A stretch of DNA of 6,170 nt from Desulfotomaculaceae bacterium (lineage in GTDB: Bacteria; Bacillota; Desulfotomaculia; Desulfotomaculales; Pelotomaculaceae): contig JAQVLS010000103.1 in NCBI GenBank assembly GCA_028704035.1, forward strand, positions 1 through 6,170. Direction: 5' to 3'. The position numbers and the translations under genes are program-made. Shown here one piece after another: positions 5,818-6,170 of this stretch. The notes beneath the pieces were generated by a model. That model did no database searches. It was given only the letters and a program-made list of their open reading frames with translations, and was not told the origin of the DNA. Numbering within the stretch: the first letter of the stretch is position 1; the number at the start of each line of letters is the position of its first letter.

Positions 5818-5846
5818 AATTTAACACAATTAAAAAGGGATGTCAA
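5818..5846 (-). promoter_or_regulatory. Sigma-A-type promoter of the rpmG-secE-nusG-rplKA transcript
   Basis: On the minus strand a perfect TTGACA (5846-5841) is separated by 17 bp from TAAATT (5823-5818), and the -10 is preceded by TGT, the extended -10 pattern. The expected start is near 5811, giving a leader of about 60 nt before the rpmG GTG. This separates rpmG and the genes after it from tuf. The leader includes a run of nine T residues on the minus strand (5772-5780 region) just ahead of the ribosome binding site. Confidence 0.8.
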
Positions 5847-5952
5847 TAGTTACCCATTGCGCGGGCCAAACTGTTCCCTGTTCATGCAAACATTAAAACA
5901 TTGCTTTTAAGCATATCATTCCTATTTTATACATTATTATTACCTTTTTATA

Positions 5953-5999
5953 CTACAAACGGCAGCCACAGCATAAAATCAGAGCTAGGCTGCCTGTAG
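5953..5999 (-). terminator. Long hairpin downstream of tuf, probable terminator
   Basis: GGCAGCC (5961-5967) and GGCTGCC (5988-5994) are perfect 7-bp inverted arms. They are extended by CTACA (5953-5957) and TGTAG (5995-5999) beyond a 3-nt bulge, and an AGC/GCT pairing inside the loop is possible. It lies about 40 bp past the tuf stop and before the rpmG promoter, the expected place for the end of the tuf transcript. On the minus strand the hairpin is followed by GTATAAAAAGG instead of a U-tract, so it is not a textbook intrinsic terminator; it may instead be a 3'-end stabilising structure. Confidence 0.5.
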
Positions 6000-6038
6000 A
6001 GTTAGCATTAAAAACAAAGGCTGATATCACTAGTTTGC

Positions 6039-6170
6039 TTAGGACTCATTAATCCCGGTCACAACGCCGGCGCCTACAGTACGGCCGCCTTCACGAATGG
6101 CAAAGTTCAGCCCCTCTTCTATGGCGATCGGAGTGATCAGAGCGATGTCTATCTCCACATGGTCTCCCGG
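6039..6170 (-). CDS. tuf: Elongation factor Tu, C-terminal end (5' part outside window)
   Basis: EF-Tu carries aminoacyl-tRNA to the ribosomal A site as a GTP complex. Only the last 43 codons are present, reading from the right edge to a TAA at 6041-6039. The visible part belongs to the C-terminal beta-barrel (domain 3): [20 protein letters not shown] is followed by [20 protein letters not shown] and ends in [18 protein letters not shown] is highly diagnostic. The catalytic GTPase domain is outside the window. tuf normally ends the str operon (rpsL-rpsG-fusA-tuf), which would lie further right; that neighbourhood cannot be seen here. Downstream there is a long hairpin and then a new promoter for rpmG. 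Confidence 0.98.
   Translation of the reverse strand, partial: PGDHVEIDIALITPIAIEEGLNFAIREGGRTVGAGVVTGINES

Noticed and set aside
5902..5913. Small palindrome TGCTTTTAAGCA in the tuf-rpmG gap
   Set aside because: A 5-bp stem with a 2-nt centre in A/T-rich DNA is expected by chance, and it is not at a promoter element.

Overview
The window is a stretch of the bacterial transcription/translation core cluster, with every gene on the minus strand. Read in transcription order (right to left) it holds the 3' end of tuf (EF-Tu), then rpmG (L33), secE, nusG, rplK (L11), rplA (L1), rplJ (L10), rplL (L7/L12) and the first 526 codons of rpoB (RNA polymerase beta). I found no convincing plus-strand gene, tRNA, mobile element or CRISPR array. 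The gene order, strong AGGAGG-type ribosome binding sites, consensus sigma-A-like promoters and beta-subunit sequence point to a Firmicute. The Clostridia (Peptococcaceae / Desulfotomaculum-Pelotomaculum type) fit best; the genus level is an impression from protein sequence, not a measurement.

Right part (about 5750-6170): the last 43 codons of tuf, a long inverted repeat downstream of it that probably ends the tuf transcript, and then a near-consensus promoter (TTGACA, 17 bp, extended TAAATT) that starts a new transcript at rpmG. Centre (3270-5750): rpmG-secE-nusG-rplK-rplA, closely spaced. L33 and the L1/L11 pair are ribosomal proteins, SecE is the small essential SecYEG translocon subunit, and NusG is the elongation factor linking RNA polymerase to Rho or the ribosome. 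The nusG start is unusual: its strong Shine-Dalgarno lies 35 nt upstream, with a 6-bp hairpin in between.

Left part (1-3270): a 253-bp gap before rplJ holds a recognisable L10 leader, an autoregulatory RNA element ending in an intrinsic terminator just ahead of the rplJ ribosome binding site. rplJ and rplL encode the L10(L12)n stalk and are separated by 118 bp containing a small tandem repeat. A 412-bp non-coding region separates rplL from rpoB. It contains a perfect 19-bp-arm terminator/attenuator, one consensus promoter, a second possible extended -10 promoter, operator-like palindromes and a leader hairpin. rpoB can therefore probably be transcribed independently of the stalk genes.

The proteins are ordinary housekeeping proteins and I see no new multi-gene system. 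The points worth a second look are regulatory (nusG initiation, the rplL-rpoB gap, the L10 leader) plus a long Lys/Asp-rich N-terminal extension on SecE.
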